Origin: Thalassotalea_B piscium_A
GTDB lineage: Bacteria > Pseudomonadota > Gammaproteobacteria > Enterobacterales > Alteromonadaceae
Direction: 5' to 3'
Length of the DNA: 64,000 nucleotides
Assembly: GCA_049347715.1 (NCBI GenBank)
Contig: CP186339.1
Location: 2,604,001-2,668,000, forward strand
In this document: one piece after another, positions 26,755 through 36,143 of the stretch
Layout of the letters: every line of letters starts with the position of its first letter
How positions within the stretch are numbered: the first letter of the stretch is position 1
Made by a program: the position numbers and the translations under genes
Notes under the pieces: generated by a model
Database searches by the model: none
Told to the model about the DNA's origin: nothing
Seen by the model: the letters and a program-made list of their open reading frames with translations, nothing else

Positions 26755-28677
26755 TTATTTCTTGTGTTGCAATGCACTTAAAAATTCACTTGCTTGCGTG
26801 ATATTACGACTTCGCTTCATATCAGGTAAGCTATTTAAAAACACTTGTCCATAAGGACGGTTTACTAATCTATCGTCACATATTACCAGAACACCTTGGT
26901 CGGTGACATCTCGAATTAATCGACCTACACCTTGTTTCAGTGCAATAACAGCTTGTGGCAGTTGTATTTCGCTAAATGGATCTTTTCCTTGACGTCGAAC
27001 GTCTTCACTTCTTGCTTGCAACATAGGATCATCAGGTGAAGCAAATGGGAGTTTATCAATAATGACACAGGTTAATTTATCCCCTCTAACGTCAACCCCT
27101 TCCCAAAAACTTGCCGTAGCTAATAATACCGCTTGTTCATTCTCAATGAATTCATCAAGTAACAGTCGTTTGCTCATTTGCCCTTGAACTAATAGCGGCG
27201 AATCTGTTTGTTCAGCCAATATTTCAGCAACTTGGTTTAACATCCGATAACTAGTAAATAATAAAAAACATCCGCCTTTGCTAGCTTCAATCAAAGGCAC
27301 TGCTAAATCAGCCAACGCTTGTGCTCTGCCAACATGATTAGCATCGGGTAAATAGCGTGGCACAATAAGTTGAGATTGATGTAAATAATCAAAAGGACTT
27401 TCAAGTAATAAGGTTTTTGCCGATTGTAAACCTAACTGTTTGGAAAAATGACTAAAACCTTCATTAACGGCTAATGTAGCTGAGGTAAATACCCAACCTG
27501 CATTTGACTGTTTTATATAATCACTAAACTTATCTGCTACCGTCAAGGGGGTAATATGCAAAACCACATGCCGACGAGTGGTTTCATACCAAAAACTAAT
27601 ACCTTGTTTTTCGACGTTCGCCATTAAATCAAATTTCGCCAAAATATTAACCACTCGCTCAAAACAATTATCAATTGCTTCATTACGAGAAATACAGAGT
27701 TTGAGTACTTGGTATAAAAAATCGAGATCAACCTTAAGGGTTTCAAATATTCGTAAATAATGTGTCTGATTAATTTTTTCTCGCCAATTACCTCGTTCAG
27801 GATCTCGACTAAATAACAATCTAAACTCTTGCGCGGTACGTTGTAATTTTTCAGCTGCTTTCGACAGTTGTTTTACATCAGTTAACTCAGTGTGATACTG
27901 CTGTAAGACATCGCTACATAAATCTAAAATAAGTCTTGTTGAAAATGATTCGCCAAAATATTCACTCGCAATATCTGGGATCTGATGTGCTTCATCAAAG
28001 ATCACAACATCAGCCTTAGGTATTAACTCACCAAACCCTGTATCTTTAAGTGCCATATCAGCAAAAAACAAATGATGATTAACTACAACTACATCGGCTT
28101 CAATAGCATTTTTACGGGCTTTAATCAGATAACAATCTTCAATATTAGGGCATTCTTTTGCCAAACAATTATCAACCGTACTGGTCACAAAAGGAAAGAT
28201 TGTTGAGTCTTCTGCAACATTGACTAATTCGCCAATATCTCCTGTATTAGTACCATTTGCCCAAGTGCGAATATTAACAAAATCATTCAACATTTGAGCA
28301 TCAAGTTGCCCTCTTTCTCTCGCATAAAGATCTAACCGATATATGCATAAGTAATTTGCACGCCCTTTCAATAAAGCTATTTGTGCCTTAGTAGCTAACG
28401 CTTTACGAATAAGAGGAATATCTTTATAGAATAATTGTTCTTGTAAGTTTTTAGTCCCCGTAGAAACAATCACTTTTTTTTCTGATAATAACGATGGGAT
28501 CAAATAAGCAAATGTTTTACCCGTACCTGTACCCGCCTCAACAATTAAGCTTGATTGTTGTTCAATGGCAAGTTCTACGTCCACTGCCATATCAATTTGA
28601 GCTTGTCTTGGTGAATAGCCAGACAAAACTTTTGCTAAAATACCTGATTCGGAAAATGCGTGTTCGACAGGGGTCAT
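26755..28677 (-). CDS. yoaA: YoaA/DinG-family ATP-dependent helicase
   Basis: XPD-like superfamily 2 helicase of 640 residues with an iron-sulfur cluster. Walker A EAGTGTGKT is at about 47-55, and the DEAH box VIFDEAH at about 225. Cys residues of the cluster region lie in ANYLCIY and NCLAKECPNIEDC (about 110-180). C-terminal motifs TASFWEGVDVRG and GVGRLIRD are typical. E. coli YoaA acts with HolC in tolerance of replication damage. The location next to tsaB favours YoaA over DinG. Confidence 0.92.
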   Translation of the reverse strand: MTPVEHAFSESGILAKVLSGYSPRQAQIDMAVDVELAIEQQSSLIVEAGTGTGKTFAYLIPSLLSEKKVIVSTGTKNLQEQLFYKDIPLIRKALATKAQIALLKGRANYLCIYRLDLYARERGQLDAQMLNDFVNIRTWANGTNTGDIGELVNVAEDSTIFPFVTSTVDNCLAKECPNIEDCYLIKARKNAIEADVVVVNHHLFFADMALKDTGFGELIPKADVVIFDEAHQIPDIASEYFGESFSTRLILDLCSDVLQQYHTELTDVKQLSKAAEKLQRTAQEFRLLFSRDPERGNWREKINQTHYLRIFETLKVDLDFLYQVLKLCISRNEAIDNCFERVVNILAKFDLMANVEKQGISFWYETTRRHVVLHITPLTVADKFSDYIKQSNAGWVFTSATLAVNEGFSHFSKQLGLQSAKTLLLESPFDYLHQSQLIVPRYLPDANHVGRAQALADLAVPLIEASKGGCFLLFTSYRMLNQVAEILAEQTDSPLLVQGQMSKRLLLDEFIENEQAVLLATASFWEGVDVRGDKLTCVIIDKLPFASPDDPMLQARSEDVRRQGKDPFSEIQLPQAVIALKQGVGRLIRDVTDQGVLVICDDRLVNRPYGQVFLNSLPDMKRSRNITQASEFLSALQHKK

Positions 28678-28767
28678 TGGATTAATAAGGAGAAAATGTT
28701 GCCACTATTATAAAGGGCTACAAATGAAATAAAAGTAATATCTGAGATAGTACATACCACACGCCAG

Positions 28768-29109
28768 CTAAACAAAAATATCTAAGTGTGTAATGTCGTC
28801 GTCATCAGATTCTTTATGGTGGTCTTTGGGGTGTAAAATCTCATCTTTATGAATAATTACATCCTCAGACGCCTTGATCCCTTCTTCACATTCACCTTCT
28901 TCTTTATTTTCTTCTTGATGTGATTGTGATGAATGTGAACTTTCCTCCTTACCTTTTATGAAATAATAACGCTCATGATTTTCAAGACGATTAGCATCAT
29001 CAGATAATGCCTTTATTTCAGGTTCTTTTAATAACGCTTTTACTTTCAAAGATTCAGGTTTAATTATTATTGGTACGACTTTCGTTAATGCCGTTGTAAA
29101 AATATCCAT
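28768..29109 (-). CDS. Hypothetical acidic, His-rich small protein
   Basis: A 113-residue protein beginning MDIFTTALTKVVPIIIKP, with a helical-looking middle and a very polar C-terminal half. That half is rich in Glu, Asp, Ser and His (HKDEILHPKDHHKESDDDD), which might bind metal or be disordered. No family recognised and no signal peptide. GGAAGG stands 11 bases before the ATG. It is transcribed away from the his operon, between that operon and the helicase gene. Compositional bias makes function prediction unsafe. Confidence 0.6.
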   Translation of the reverse strand: MDIFTTALTKVVPIIIKPESLKVKALLKEPEIKALSDDANRLENHERYYFIKGKEESSHSSQSHQEENKEEGECEEGIKASEDVIIHKDEILHPKDHHKESDDDDITHLDIFV

Positions 29110-29330
29110 AACAAGTTACCTTCCAGTTAATTTTACTACGCTATTTCTAACAATATCGGCAGCATTATAATTTTTTGTAACTGACATAGATCATTTTGTC
29201 ATAAAAGTATCGAATTAAATACTTGCCCAAGAACGAAATACACAGTAATGTAAAAGCACTTAAACTATAACAGCGAAGCAAAGTTTTGTATTCGTAAAGT
29301 TATAAACAAAAACTATTTAAAGAGAAACTA

Positions 29331-29381
29331 ATGATTTTAAACCTGACTGTTATCCATCATCACCACCATCATACGGATTAG
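29331..29381 (+). CDS. hisL: Histidine operon leader peptide HisL
   Basis: Sixteen-codon leader with ribosome-binding site AAGAGA upstream: MILNLTVIHHHHHHTD. Six consecutive His codons (CAT CAT CAC CAC CAT CAT) make the ribosome stall when charged tRNA-His is scarce. The pairing segments and terminator at 29397-29490 follow directly. Confidence 0.95.
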   Translation: MILNLTVIHHHHHHTD

Positions 29382-29396
29382 CCACTCAGGTATATT

Positions 29397-29490
29397 CGCT
29401 GAAGGGCTATGAACCTTTCAGCGGCGTTAGAATTAAATTATATCAGTTTTCTAAACCCCCGAAAGAGTTCATCTCTTCCGGGGGTTTTCG
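29397..29490 (+). promoter_or_regulatory. Histidine operon attenuator
   Basis: Two RNA structures follow the leader peptide. The first hairpin (CGCTGAAGGG 29397-29406 with CCTTTCAGCG 29414-29423) lies where a pause or antiterminator stem belongs. The terminator has a 15-base arm starting AAACCCCCG (29453-29467) and an arm ending CCGGGGGTTTT (29473-29488), with one mismatch and a 5-base loop. A T-rich stretch (29485-29496) follows. Ribosome stalling at the six His codons would favour read-through into hisG. Confidence 0.92.
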
Positions 29491-29600
29491 CATTTTTAGG
29501 GCTGATGAATTGTATATACAGGAACGAAAAACATCATTTACCTTGTAATACTTTGACCAATAATTTAACGAAAAGATTCAACTTATTAGGAAATAACACA

Positions 29601-30500
29601 ATGACAACAGAAACTCGATTACGCATCGCAATGCAAAAATCAGGACGATTAAGCGACGATACTCAAGCCTTACTTAAACGTTGTGGCTTAAAACTTAACG
29701 TAAGCGATCGTCGTTTACTGGCTCATGTTACCAACATGCCTATCGACATTATGCGAGTTCGCAGTTCAGATATACCCGGTCTAGTAATGGATGGTGTTTG
29801 TGATTTAGGTATAGTCGGAGACAATACGCTTGAAGAGACAGCTCTTGAACGTGAGTGCATGGGAAATAAATCATCATATATACGCACTTGCGGCCTTAAC
29901 TTTGGTGGCTGTAGGTTATCTATTGCGATGCCTGAAGGTTTTGATTATCAAGGTATTGAAAGTTTAAATGGTTTACGATTTGCCACCACTTACCCTCAAT
30001 TACTCAATCGTTATGCGAGAGAGCAAGGAATAAAGGTAGATTTTTGTTTATTAAAAGGGTCTGTTGAAGTTGCTCCTCGTGTGGGGTTAGCCGATGGAAT
30101 TTGTGATTTAGTTTCCACTGGTGCAACACTTGAAGCTAACGGCCTTGTTGAAGTGGAAGAAATCTTCCGTTCAAAAGCCTCATTGATTCAAACAGCAAGT
30201 CCGCTTTCTGAACCTAAACAAAAGATTTTAAATACCTTACTACCTCGCATTCAAGGGGTAATGAAAGCCAAAGAAAGCAAGTACATTATGCTACATGCAC
30301 CTAAAGATAAAATTGATGAAGTAAGTGCATTAATGCCGGGCAAAGAAACACCGACTATCCTTCCTTTAGCTGGTCGCGATGACTTAGTCGCAGTACACGT
30401 GGTTGCAACAGAAACCTTCTTTTGGGAAACCATGGAAAAACTTAATGCACTTGGCTGTAACTCAATATTAGTAATGCCAATTGAAAAAATGATGGGTTAA
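29601..30500 (+). CDS. hisG: ATP phosphoribosyltransferase
   Basis: First enzyme of histidine synthesis: joins ATP and PRPP to phosphoribosyl-ATP, and is feedback-inhibited by histidine. The ATG at 29601 gives 299 residues (MTTETRLRIAMQKSGRL), the E. coli-type long form with a C-terminal regulatory ACT-like domain. The frame is open further upstream, but that part runs through the attenuator and is not coding. The catalytic-domain motifs VCDLGIVGDNTLEE and LADGICDLVSTGATLEANGL are present. AGGAAA precedes the start. hisD follows after 13 bases. Confidence 0.97.
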   Translation: MTTETRLRIAMQKSGRLSDDTQALLKRCGLKLNVSDRRLLAHVTNMPIDIMRVRSSDIPGLVMDGVCDLGIVGDNTLEETALERECMGNKSSYIRTCGLNFGGCRLSIAMPEGFDYQGIESLNGLRFATTYPQLLNRYAREQGIKVDFCLLKGSVEVAPRVGLADGICDLVSTGATLEANGLVEVEEIFRSKASLIQTASPLSEPKQKILNTLLPRIQGVMKAKESKYIMLHAPKDKIDEVSALMPGKETPTILPLAGRDDLVAVHVVATETFFWETMEKLNALGCNSILVMPIEKMMG

Positions 30501-30513
30501 TGCGGATCAGAAC

Positions 30514-31833
30514 ATGACTAAAGAAATTATTAATTGGCAACAGTTAGATGCCCAAGCGCGTCAGTCAGCGTTATCTCGTCCAGCCATTGCTGAGAGTGGC
30601 TTACTTTCGCAGCAAGTAACCAATATTTTAAATAAAGTTAAAGCTGATGGTGATCAAGGATTAATTGCGCTAACTGAAAAATTTGATGGTATAAAGCTAA
30701 CACGTTTAACGCTAGCTAATGATGCTATTACTCAAGCGAAAAAAGAATTATCACAAACTCGTTTAGCCGCAATTGAAATGGCTTACGGACAAATAAAGCG
30801 TTTTCATCAAGCTCAAGTAGCACAAGACATTACCGTAGAAACAACACCGGGTGTTCGCTGCACCTTAAAAACGGAAGCCATTGAAAGTGTTGGTTTATAT
30901 ATACCTGCAGGTAGCGCGCCATTACCCTCAACCGTATTAATGTTAGGTGTTCCATCGCAATTAGCAGGATGCAAACGTACTGTTCTAGTTTGTCCTCCAG
31001 ATAAACAAGGTAAAATTGCCAATGAAATAATTGTGGCTGCACATTTATGTGAAATAGATGAAATTTACACAGTAGGTGGAGCACAAGCTTGCGCTGCACT
31101 AGCTTATGGAACGGAAACCATTAAAGCTGTAAATAAAATTTTTGGCCCTGGTAATAAATATGTAACCGAAGCTAAAAAACAACTTGCGCAACAAGTTCCT
31201 GGTTTTGCTATTGATATGCCAGCAGGTCCATCGGAAGTGTTGATCATAGGAGATGAAAAAGCGAACCCTGCGTTTATTGCCGCTGACTTACTTTCTCAAG
31301 CAGAGCATGGTCCAGATAGCCAAGTTATTTTATTGTCAGACAGCCAGACTTTATTAGAAAAGGTTCAACTTGCTTTAACAGAACAAGTCGCCTTATTATC
31401 TCGCCAAGCAATTGCGGAGCAAGCACTCAAACAAAGTCGTTTGATTTTATGTGAAAATTTGGCACAAGCTGTAGAAGTGTCAAACGAATATGGTCCAGAA
31501 CATTTAATTATTCAGACAGAAAATGCACAATCACTTCTAACCAATCTGAGAAATGCAGGCTCAATTTTTGTGGGTGCTTACACTCCTGAATCTGCAGGTG
31601 ACTATGCCAGCGGTACCAATCATGTACTACCGACCTATGGCTATTCAAAAGTGATCAGTAGCTTATCTTTAGCTGACTTTTCTAGACGCTATACTGTACA
31701 AGAAATTACACCTGAAGGATTAGCAACTATTGCTCCTTGTATTACCGAATTAACCGATGCTGAAGGGCTAGATGCTCATAAGCGTGCAGTAACGATTCGC
31801 TTAGATGCGCTTTCTAAGGAAAACAATCAATGA
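30514..31833 (+). CDS. hisD: Histidinol dehydrogenase
   Basis: Catalyses the last two steps of the pathway, histidinol to histidinal to histidine, using NAD and zinc. 439 residues, the usual length. Conserved segments are present: IFGPGNKYVTEAKK (about 209), DMPAGPSEVLIIGD (about 230), DLLSQAEHGPDSQ (about 255), and GDYASGTNHVLPT (about 365). The stop codon overlaps the hisC start (ATGA). Confidence 0.97.
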   Translation: MTKEIINWQQLDAQARQSALSRPAIAESGLLSQQVTNILNKVKADGDQGLIALTEKFDGIKLTRLTLANDAITQAKKELSQTRLAAIEMAYGQIKRFHQAQVAQDITVETTPGVRCTLKTEAIESVGLYIPAGSAPLPSTVLMLGVPSQLAGCKRTVLVCPPDKQGKIANEIIVAAHLCEIDEIYTVGGAQACAALAYGTETIKAVNKIFGPGNKYVTEAKKQLAQQVPGFAIDMPAGPSEVLIIGDEKANPAFIAADLLSQAEHGPDSQVILLSDSQTLLEKVQLALTEQVALLSRQAIAEQALKQSRLILCENLAQAVEVSNEYGPEHLIIQTENAQSLLTNLRNAGSIFVGAYTPESAGDYASGTNHVLPTYGYSKVISSLSLADFSRRYTVQEITPEGLATIAPCITELTDAEGLDAHKRAVTIRLDALSKENNQ

Positions 31834-32933
31834 GTATTGCCAATAAATTAGCACGCGCAGAATTAGTTGATATGGTGCCATATCAGTCAGCGCGTCGCTT
31901 ACATGCAGGAAAAGGAAGCTTTAATTCTAAAATTTGGTTAAATGCCAATGAAGCTTCAGGCCCAGGTATCTACCAAGTTAATAGTGATAGTATCAACCGC
32001 TATCCTGACTTCCAGCCAGATAACTTACTCAATGCATATAGTCAATATTGTCACTTAGACAAATCGCAGATTTTAGCGACACGTGGCGCAGACGAGGGCA
32101 TTGAGTTATTAATTCGCACCTTCTGCACCGCATATCAAGATAGTATTCTTATTTGTCCTCCTACTTATGGTATGTACGCAATTAGTGCTGAAAACCATGG
32201 TGCTGGAGTTGTCAAAGTACCGTTAGATAATTGCCAATTAGATTTAGCTGGTTTACAAGCACAAGTTGGTAACGCTAAAGTTGTTTTCTTATGCTCCCCC
32301 GGCAATCCTACTGGCAATTTATTACCTTTAGAACAAATCAAATCAGTTATTGAAATGTTTGCTGAAACCGCGATTGTGGTTGTTGATGAAGCTTATATAG
32401 AATTTTCACCGCAAGATAGTGTTGTGAGCTGGCTTAGTGAATATAGCAACTTAGTTGTGCTAAGAACCCTATCTAAAGCATTTGCTTTAGCTGGGTTACG
32501 CTGCGGATTTACCTTAGCGAGTAACGATATTATTACTATGTTGAGCAAAGTAATCGCACCTTATCCAGTACCCGCTCCTGTTGCTGAAATTGCCAGCTCA
32601 TCGTTATCAGAAAGTGGTATTGCCCAGATGCGTATTCGAGTACAAGAAACAACGATTTTACGTCAACAACTGATGCAGTGGTTAATGGAACAAACTTGGT
32701 GCCTAAATGTTTTTAATAGTGATGCAAATTTTGTACTTTTCACATGCAGAAATAAAGATCAAATCTTTAATGTGCTAGCCGAACAAGGCATTTTAATTCG
32801 TGATCAATCTAAACAAGAGCAACTTAGTGATTGTTTACGTATTAGTATTGGTAGTGAAAGAGAGCTTTCATTATTAAAACAAACATTAGTAGACGCATTA
32901 ACTACCACAACGACCTCAGTAACAGAGAAATAA
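31830..32933 (+). CDS. hisC: Histidinol-phosphate aminotransferase
   Basis: PLP-dependent class I/II aminotransferase of 367 residues converting imidazole acetol phosphate and glutamate to histidinol phosphate. The Schiff-base lysine is Lys216 in RTLSKAFALAGLRCG. The NEASGP, CSPGNPTGN and VVDEAYIEF segments are intact. It overlaps hisD by four bases and hisB starts one base after its stop, so translation is tightly coupled. Confidence 0.96.
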   Translation: MSIANKLARAELVDMVPYQSARRLHAGKGSFNSKIWLNANEASGPGIYQVNSDSINRYPDFQPDNLLNAYSQYCHLDKSQILATRGADEGIELLIRTFCTAYQDSILICPPTYGMYAISAENHGAGVVKVPLDNCQLDLAGLQAQVGNAKVVFLCSPGNPTGNLLPLEQIKSVIEMFAETAIVVVDEAYIEFSPQDSVVSWLSEYSNLVVLRTLSKAFALAGLRCGFTLASNDIITMLSKVIAPYPVPAPVAEIASSSLSESGIAQMRIRVQETTILRQQLMQWLMEQTWCLNVFNSDANFVLFTCRNKDQIFNVLAEQGILIRDQSKQEQLSDCLRISIGSERELSLLKQTLVDALTTTTTSVTEK

Positions 32934-32934
32934 C

Positions 32935-34017
32935 ATGGCGATTAATTATAAAAATCAAAACATCTTATTTATTGATAGAGATGGAACATTAATTGAAGAA
33001 CCTATTAGCGACAAACAAGTTGATAGCTTAGAGAAACTGGTATTTGAACCGAATGTATTACCTGTGTTACTGGCTTTGCAAAGTAAAGGTTATCGCCTCG
33101 TTATGGTATCTAATCAAGATGGCTTAGGCACTGATAGCTACCCACAAGCTGACTTTGATTTACCCCATAATAAAATGATGGATATTTTTTCATCACAAGG
33201 GGTTATTTTTGATGATGTTTTATTATGCCCACACTTTGCCAACGAAAACTGCAGCTGCCGTAAACCTAAATTAGGGTTAGTCAGTGAGTACCTTCAGCAA
33301 GGCAAAGTAAATTTTACCAACTCTTACGTTATAGGAGATCGTCAAACCGATATTCAACTTGCAGAGAATATGGGGATTAAAGGGGTGTTATACCATCGAG
33401 AAAATAATAATTGGAATGACATTGCAGAGCAATTATTAACAACTCAACGCAAAGCCACAGTGATCCGTACGACAAAAGAAACGGATATTAAGGTAGAAGT
33501 AAACCTTGATAGCACTTCTCCTATTACGATTAATACTGGCTTAGGCTTTTTCGATCATATGTTAGAACAAATTGCAGCTCATGGTGGCTTTAGCTTAAAA
33601 GTCACGGTTGATGGCGACTATCATATTGACGAACATCATAGTGTTGAAGATACTGCACTTGCACTAGGACAAGCCTTAAAAGAGGCTTTAGGTGATAAAC
33701 GAGGGATAGGACGATTTGGTTTTGTCTTACCAATGGATGAATGCAGAGCCGAATGTGCAATCGACTTATCAGGTCGTCCGTGGTTAGAGTTTGATGCTAA
33801 GTTTACCGACAATATGGTGGGGAAAATGTCTACACAAATGGTACCTCATTTTTTCCGTTCACTTGCTGACGCTATGGCAATTACCCTACATTTATCAACG
33901 TCTGAAGGGAATTGTCACCACCAAGTTGAAAGCCTATTTAAAGTCTTTGGTCGTGCTCTTCGTCAGGCGATTACAGTAAAAGGCGATGTTCTTCCTAGCA
34001 CAAAAGGAACCTTATAG
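32935..34017 (+). CDS. hisB: Bifunctional histidinol-phosphatase / imidazoleglycerol-phosphate dehydratase
   Basis: Two enzymes in one chain of 360 residues. The N-terminal HAD phosphatase (about 1-165) has FIDRDGTLIEEP with Asp14 and Asp16 and the zinc-loop Cys/His set CPHFANENCSCRKPK. The C-terminal dehydratase (about 170-360) has the repeated His-rich metal motifs FFDHMLEQIAAHGG, DEHHSVEDTALALG and NCHHQVESLFKVFGRALR. The fused form is typical of enteric and related gammaproteobacteria. The stop codon shares a base with the hisH GTG start. Confidence 0.96.
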   Translation: MAINYKNQNILFIDRDGTLIEEPISDKQVDSLEKLVFEPNVLPVLLALQSKGYRLVMVSNQDGLGTDSYPQADFDLPHNKMMDIFSSQGVIFDDVLLCPHFANENCSCRKPKLGLVSEYLQQGKVNFTNSYVIGDRQTDIQLAENMGIKGVLYHRENNNWNDIAEQLLTTQRKATVIRTTKETDIKVEVNLDSTSPITINTGLGFFDHMLEQIAAHGGFSLKVTVDGDYHIDEHHSVEDTALALGQALKEALGDKRGIGRFGFVLPMDECRAECAIDLSGRPWLEFDAKFTDNMVGKMSTQMVPHFFRSLADAMAITLHLSTSEGNCHHQVESLFKVFGRALRQAITVKGDVLPSTKGTL

Positions 34018-34643
34018 TGACTACAACAGCAATGCAGAGTAACGCAAAAAACATTATTGTTGATACAGGATGTGCGAATTTAGCATCAGTGAAGTTCGCC
34101 GTTGAACGCTTAGGTTTTAACGTAATAGTTACAGACAATATTCAACAAATTAAAGCTGCAGACAAAGTTATTTTACCTGGTGTAGGCAGTGCTCGACATG
34201 CAATGGAAAATATTCGCGCCAAAGGTTTAGTTGAAACCTTGCAACAACTTACTCAGCCCGTACTAGGTTTTTGTTTAGGTATGCAATTAATGGCACGCAG
34301 CTCTGTAGAAGGGTCAACTAAAGACGCCATTGAATGTTTAGGCTTGATCCCAACAGATATTATTGCGCTTGATGCCAACAATTTACGCTTGCCGCACATG
34401 GGGTGGAATACCCTTACCCAAGTAAGTGATCACCCAATATTTAAGAATATATCAATTAACGATTATTTTTATTTCGTCCATAGTTTTGCTGCACCTATAA
34501 GTGAATATACCATTGCAAGCTGTCAGTATGGCAATAACTTTTCAGCTGCTATTGCTAAAGATAATTTTATCGGCTGTCAATTTCATCCTGAACGTTCTAG
34601 TAAGCTAGGTAGTAAAATCATTAAAAATTTCTTGGAGCTTTAA
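34017..34643 (+). CDS. hisH: Imidazole glycerol phosphate synthase, glutaminase subunit
   Basis: Class I glutamine amidotransferase of 208 residues that feeds ammonia to HisF. The catalytic Cys86 is in GFCLGMQL; the His/Glu pair lies in QFHPERSSKLG near the C-terminus. The start is a GTG overlapping the hisB stop (TAGTG), with AAGGA 8 bases upstream. A few residues (MTTTAMQSNAK) precede the usual beginning IIVDTGCANLASV, so the internal ATG at 34032 remains an alternative. Confidence 0.95.
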   Translation: MTTTAMQSNAKNIIVDTGCANLASVKFAVERLGFNVIVTDNIQQIKAADKVILPGVGSARHAMENIRAKGLVETLQQLTQPVLGFCLGMQLMARSSVEGSTKDAIECLGLIPTDIIALDANNLRLPHMGWNTLTQVSDHPIFKNISINDYFYFVHSFAAPISEYTIASCQYGNNFSAAIAKDNFIGCQFHPERSSKLGSKIIKNFLEL

Positions 34644-34647
34644 CGAA

Positions 34648-35385
34648 ATGATGATCCCCGCAATAGACTTGATTAATGGCGAAGTTGTTCGTTTGTATCA
34701 AGGTGATTATGCCCAGAAAACCCAGTATCAATATTCACCAAGCGATCGACAAGACGTTTACGCAAAAGCAGGTGCTAAAGTCATGCACTTTGTTGATTTA
34801 GATGGTGCTAAAGATAATACCAAACGCCAATTAGAAACACTTAAAACCGTCGTTAACCACCCAACAATGATTATCCAAGTAGGCGGTGGTATACGCAATG
34901 AAGAAGATGTAAAACAATTACTCGCACTAGGCGCTAACAGAGTAGTTATTGGCAGCTTAGCCATAAAACAACCTAAACTGGTTAGCCAATGGTTAGCCAC
35001 TTATGGTAGTGATAAAATAGTTTTAGCATTGGATATTAAAATTGATGCTCAAGGCAATAAAACGCTACCCACACATGGTTGGATAGAAGACAGTGGTGTC
35101 AACCTAGAAGATTTACTCGCACAATATCAAGATGCTGGAATTAAGCATGTCCTTTGTACTGATATTAGTAAAGACGGCACATTAACCGGAACTAACGTAG
35201 CTCTTTACAAAGAACTATGTAGTAAATATCCAGAAATTCAATGGCAAGCATCTGGTGGTATAGGCAGTTTAGATGACATCAAAGCTTTAATTCCAACAGG
35301 TGTTTCAGGTGTAATTTTAGGTCGTTCATTACTAGAAGGGAAATTTACCCTTGAGGAGGCAATTGCATGTTGGCCAAACGCATAA
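34648..35385 (+). CDS. hisA: ProFAR isomerase (phosphoribosylformimino-AICAR phosphate isomerase)
   Basis: TIM-barrel isomerase of 245 residues. It begins MMIPAIDLINGEVVRLYQGDY, matching the E. coli start MIIPALDL when the first ATG is used. Phosphate-binding segments VGGGIRNEEDV and ASGGIGSLDDI and the catalytic Asp residues (AIDLINGE and the DISKDGTLTG loop) are present. Its last 19 bases overlap hisF, and the hisF ribosome-binding site lies inside this gene. Confidence 0.96.
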   Translation: MMIPAIDLINGEVVRLYQGDYAQKTQYQYSPSDRQDVYAKAGAKVMHFVDLDGAKDNTKRQLETLKTVVNHPTMIIQVGGGIRNEEDVKQLLALGANRVVIGSLAIKQPKLVSQWLATYGSDKIVLALDIKIDAQGNKTLPTHGWIEDSGVNLEDLLAQYQDAGIKHVLCTDISKDGTLTGTNVALYKELCSKYPEIQWQASGGIGSLDDIKALIPTGVSGVILGRSLLEGKFTLEEAIACWPNA

Positions 35386-36143
35386 TTCCTTGTCTTGATG
35401 TCAGAGACGGTAAAGTAGTTAAAGGTGTTCAATTTCGTAATCATGAAATTATTGGCGATATCGTACCTCTAGCACAAAAGTATGCAGCAGCAGGAGCTGA
35501 TGAATTAGTTTTTTATGATATTACCGCAAGTTCAGACGACCGTGTCGTTGATAAAAGTTGGGTGAGTCGGATAGCACAAGTCATTGATATCCCTTTTTGC
35601 GTTGCTGGTGGTATTAAAAGTGAAGATGATGCTCAACAAATTTTAAAAATGGGCGCAGATAAAATCAGTATCAATTCCCCTGCGCTACGTGATCCTAACC
35701 TAATTTCCCGTCTTGCGGATATTTTTGGACAACAATGTATTGTTGTCGGTATTGATAGCTTTTATAACAAAGAACTCAATACCTACCAAGTTTATCAATT
35801 TACAGGTGATGAAACTCGCACTCAGCAAACATCATGGAATACGTTTGACTGGATACAAGAAGTACAACGACGAGGTGCCGGTGAAATTGTACTTAACTGT
35901 ATGAATCAAGATGGTGTAAGACAAGGTTACGACATTGAACAACTAAAAGCAGCAAGAGCCGTATGCAATGTTCCTTTAATCGCCTCTGGCGGTGCAGGTG
36001 AAATTAATCACTTTATTGAAGTCTTCCAACAGTCAGATGTTGATGGTGCACTTGCCGCTAGTGTATTTCATAAAGGAATTATTGATATGAATGAATTAAA
36101 ACAGCAATTAGCACAAAATAAAGTAGAGATCAGACTATGTTAG
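35367..36143 (+). CDS. hisF: Imidazole glycerol phosphate synthase, cyclase subunit
   Basis: TIM-barrel cyclase of 258 residues that uses HisH-derived ammonia to form imidazole glycerol phosphate and AICAR. It starts MLAKRIIPCLDVRDGKVVKGVQF, the family signature with the catalytic Asp11. The second catalytic Asp lies in LNCMNQDGVRQGYD. A strong GAGGAGG precedes the ATG inside the hisA end. The stop overlaps hisI by seven bases. Confidence 0.97.
   Translation: MLAKRIIPCLDVRDGKVVKGVQFRNHEIIGDIVPLAQKYAAAGADELVFYDITASSDDRVVDKSWVSRIAQVIDIPFCVAGGIKSEDDAQQILKMGADKISINSPALRDPNLISRLADIFGQQCIVVGIDSFYNKELNTYQVYQFTGDETRTQQTSWNTFDWIQEVQRRGAGEIVLNCMNQDGVRQGYDIEQLKAARAVCNVPLIASGGAGEINHFIEVFQQSDVDGALAASVFHKGIIDMNELKQQLAQNKVEIRLC

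Noticed and set aside
29355..29372. Run of six His codons resembling an engineered affinity tag
   Set aside because: It sits in a 16-codon leader with a ribosome-binding site and is followed by an attenuator and hisG. It is the natural hisL leader.
29409..29600. Open frame extending hisG upstream by 64 codons
   Set aside because: The extension runs through the attenuator hairpins; the family start and a ribosome-binding site place the gene at 29601.
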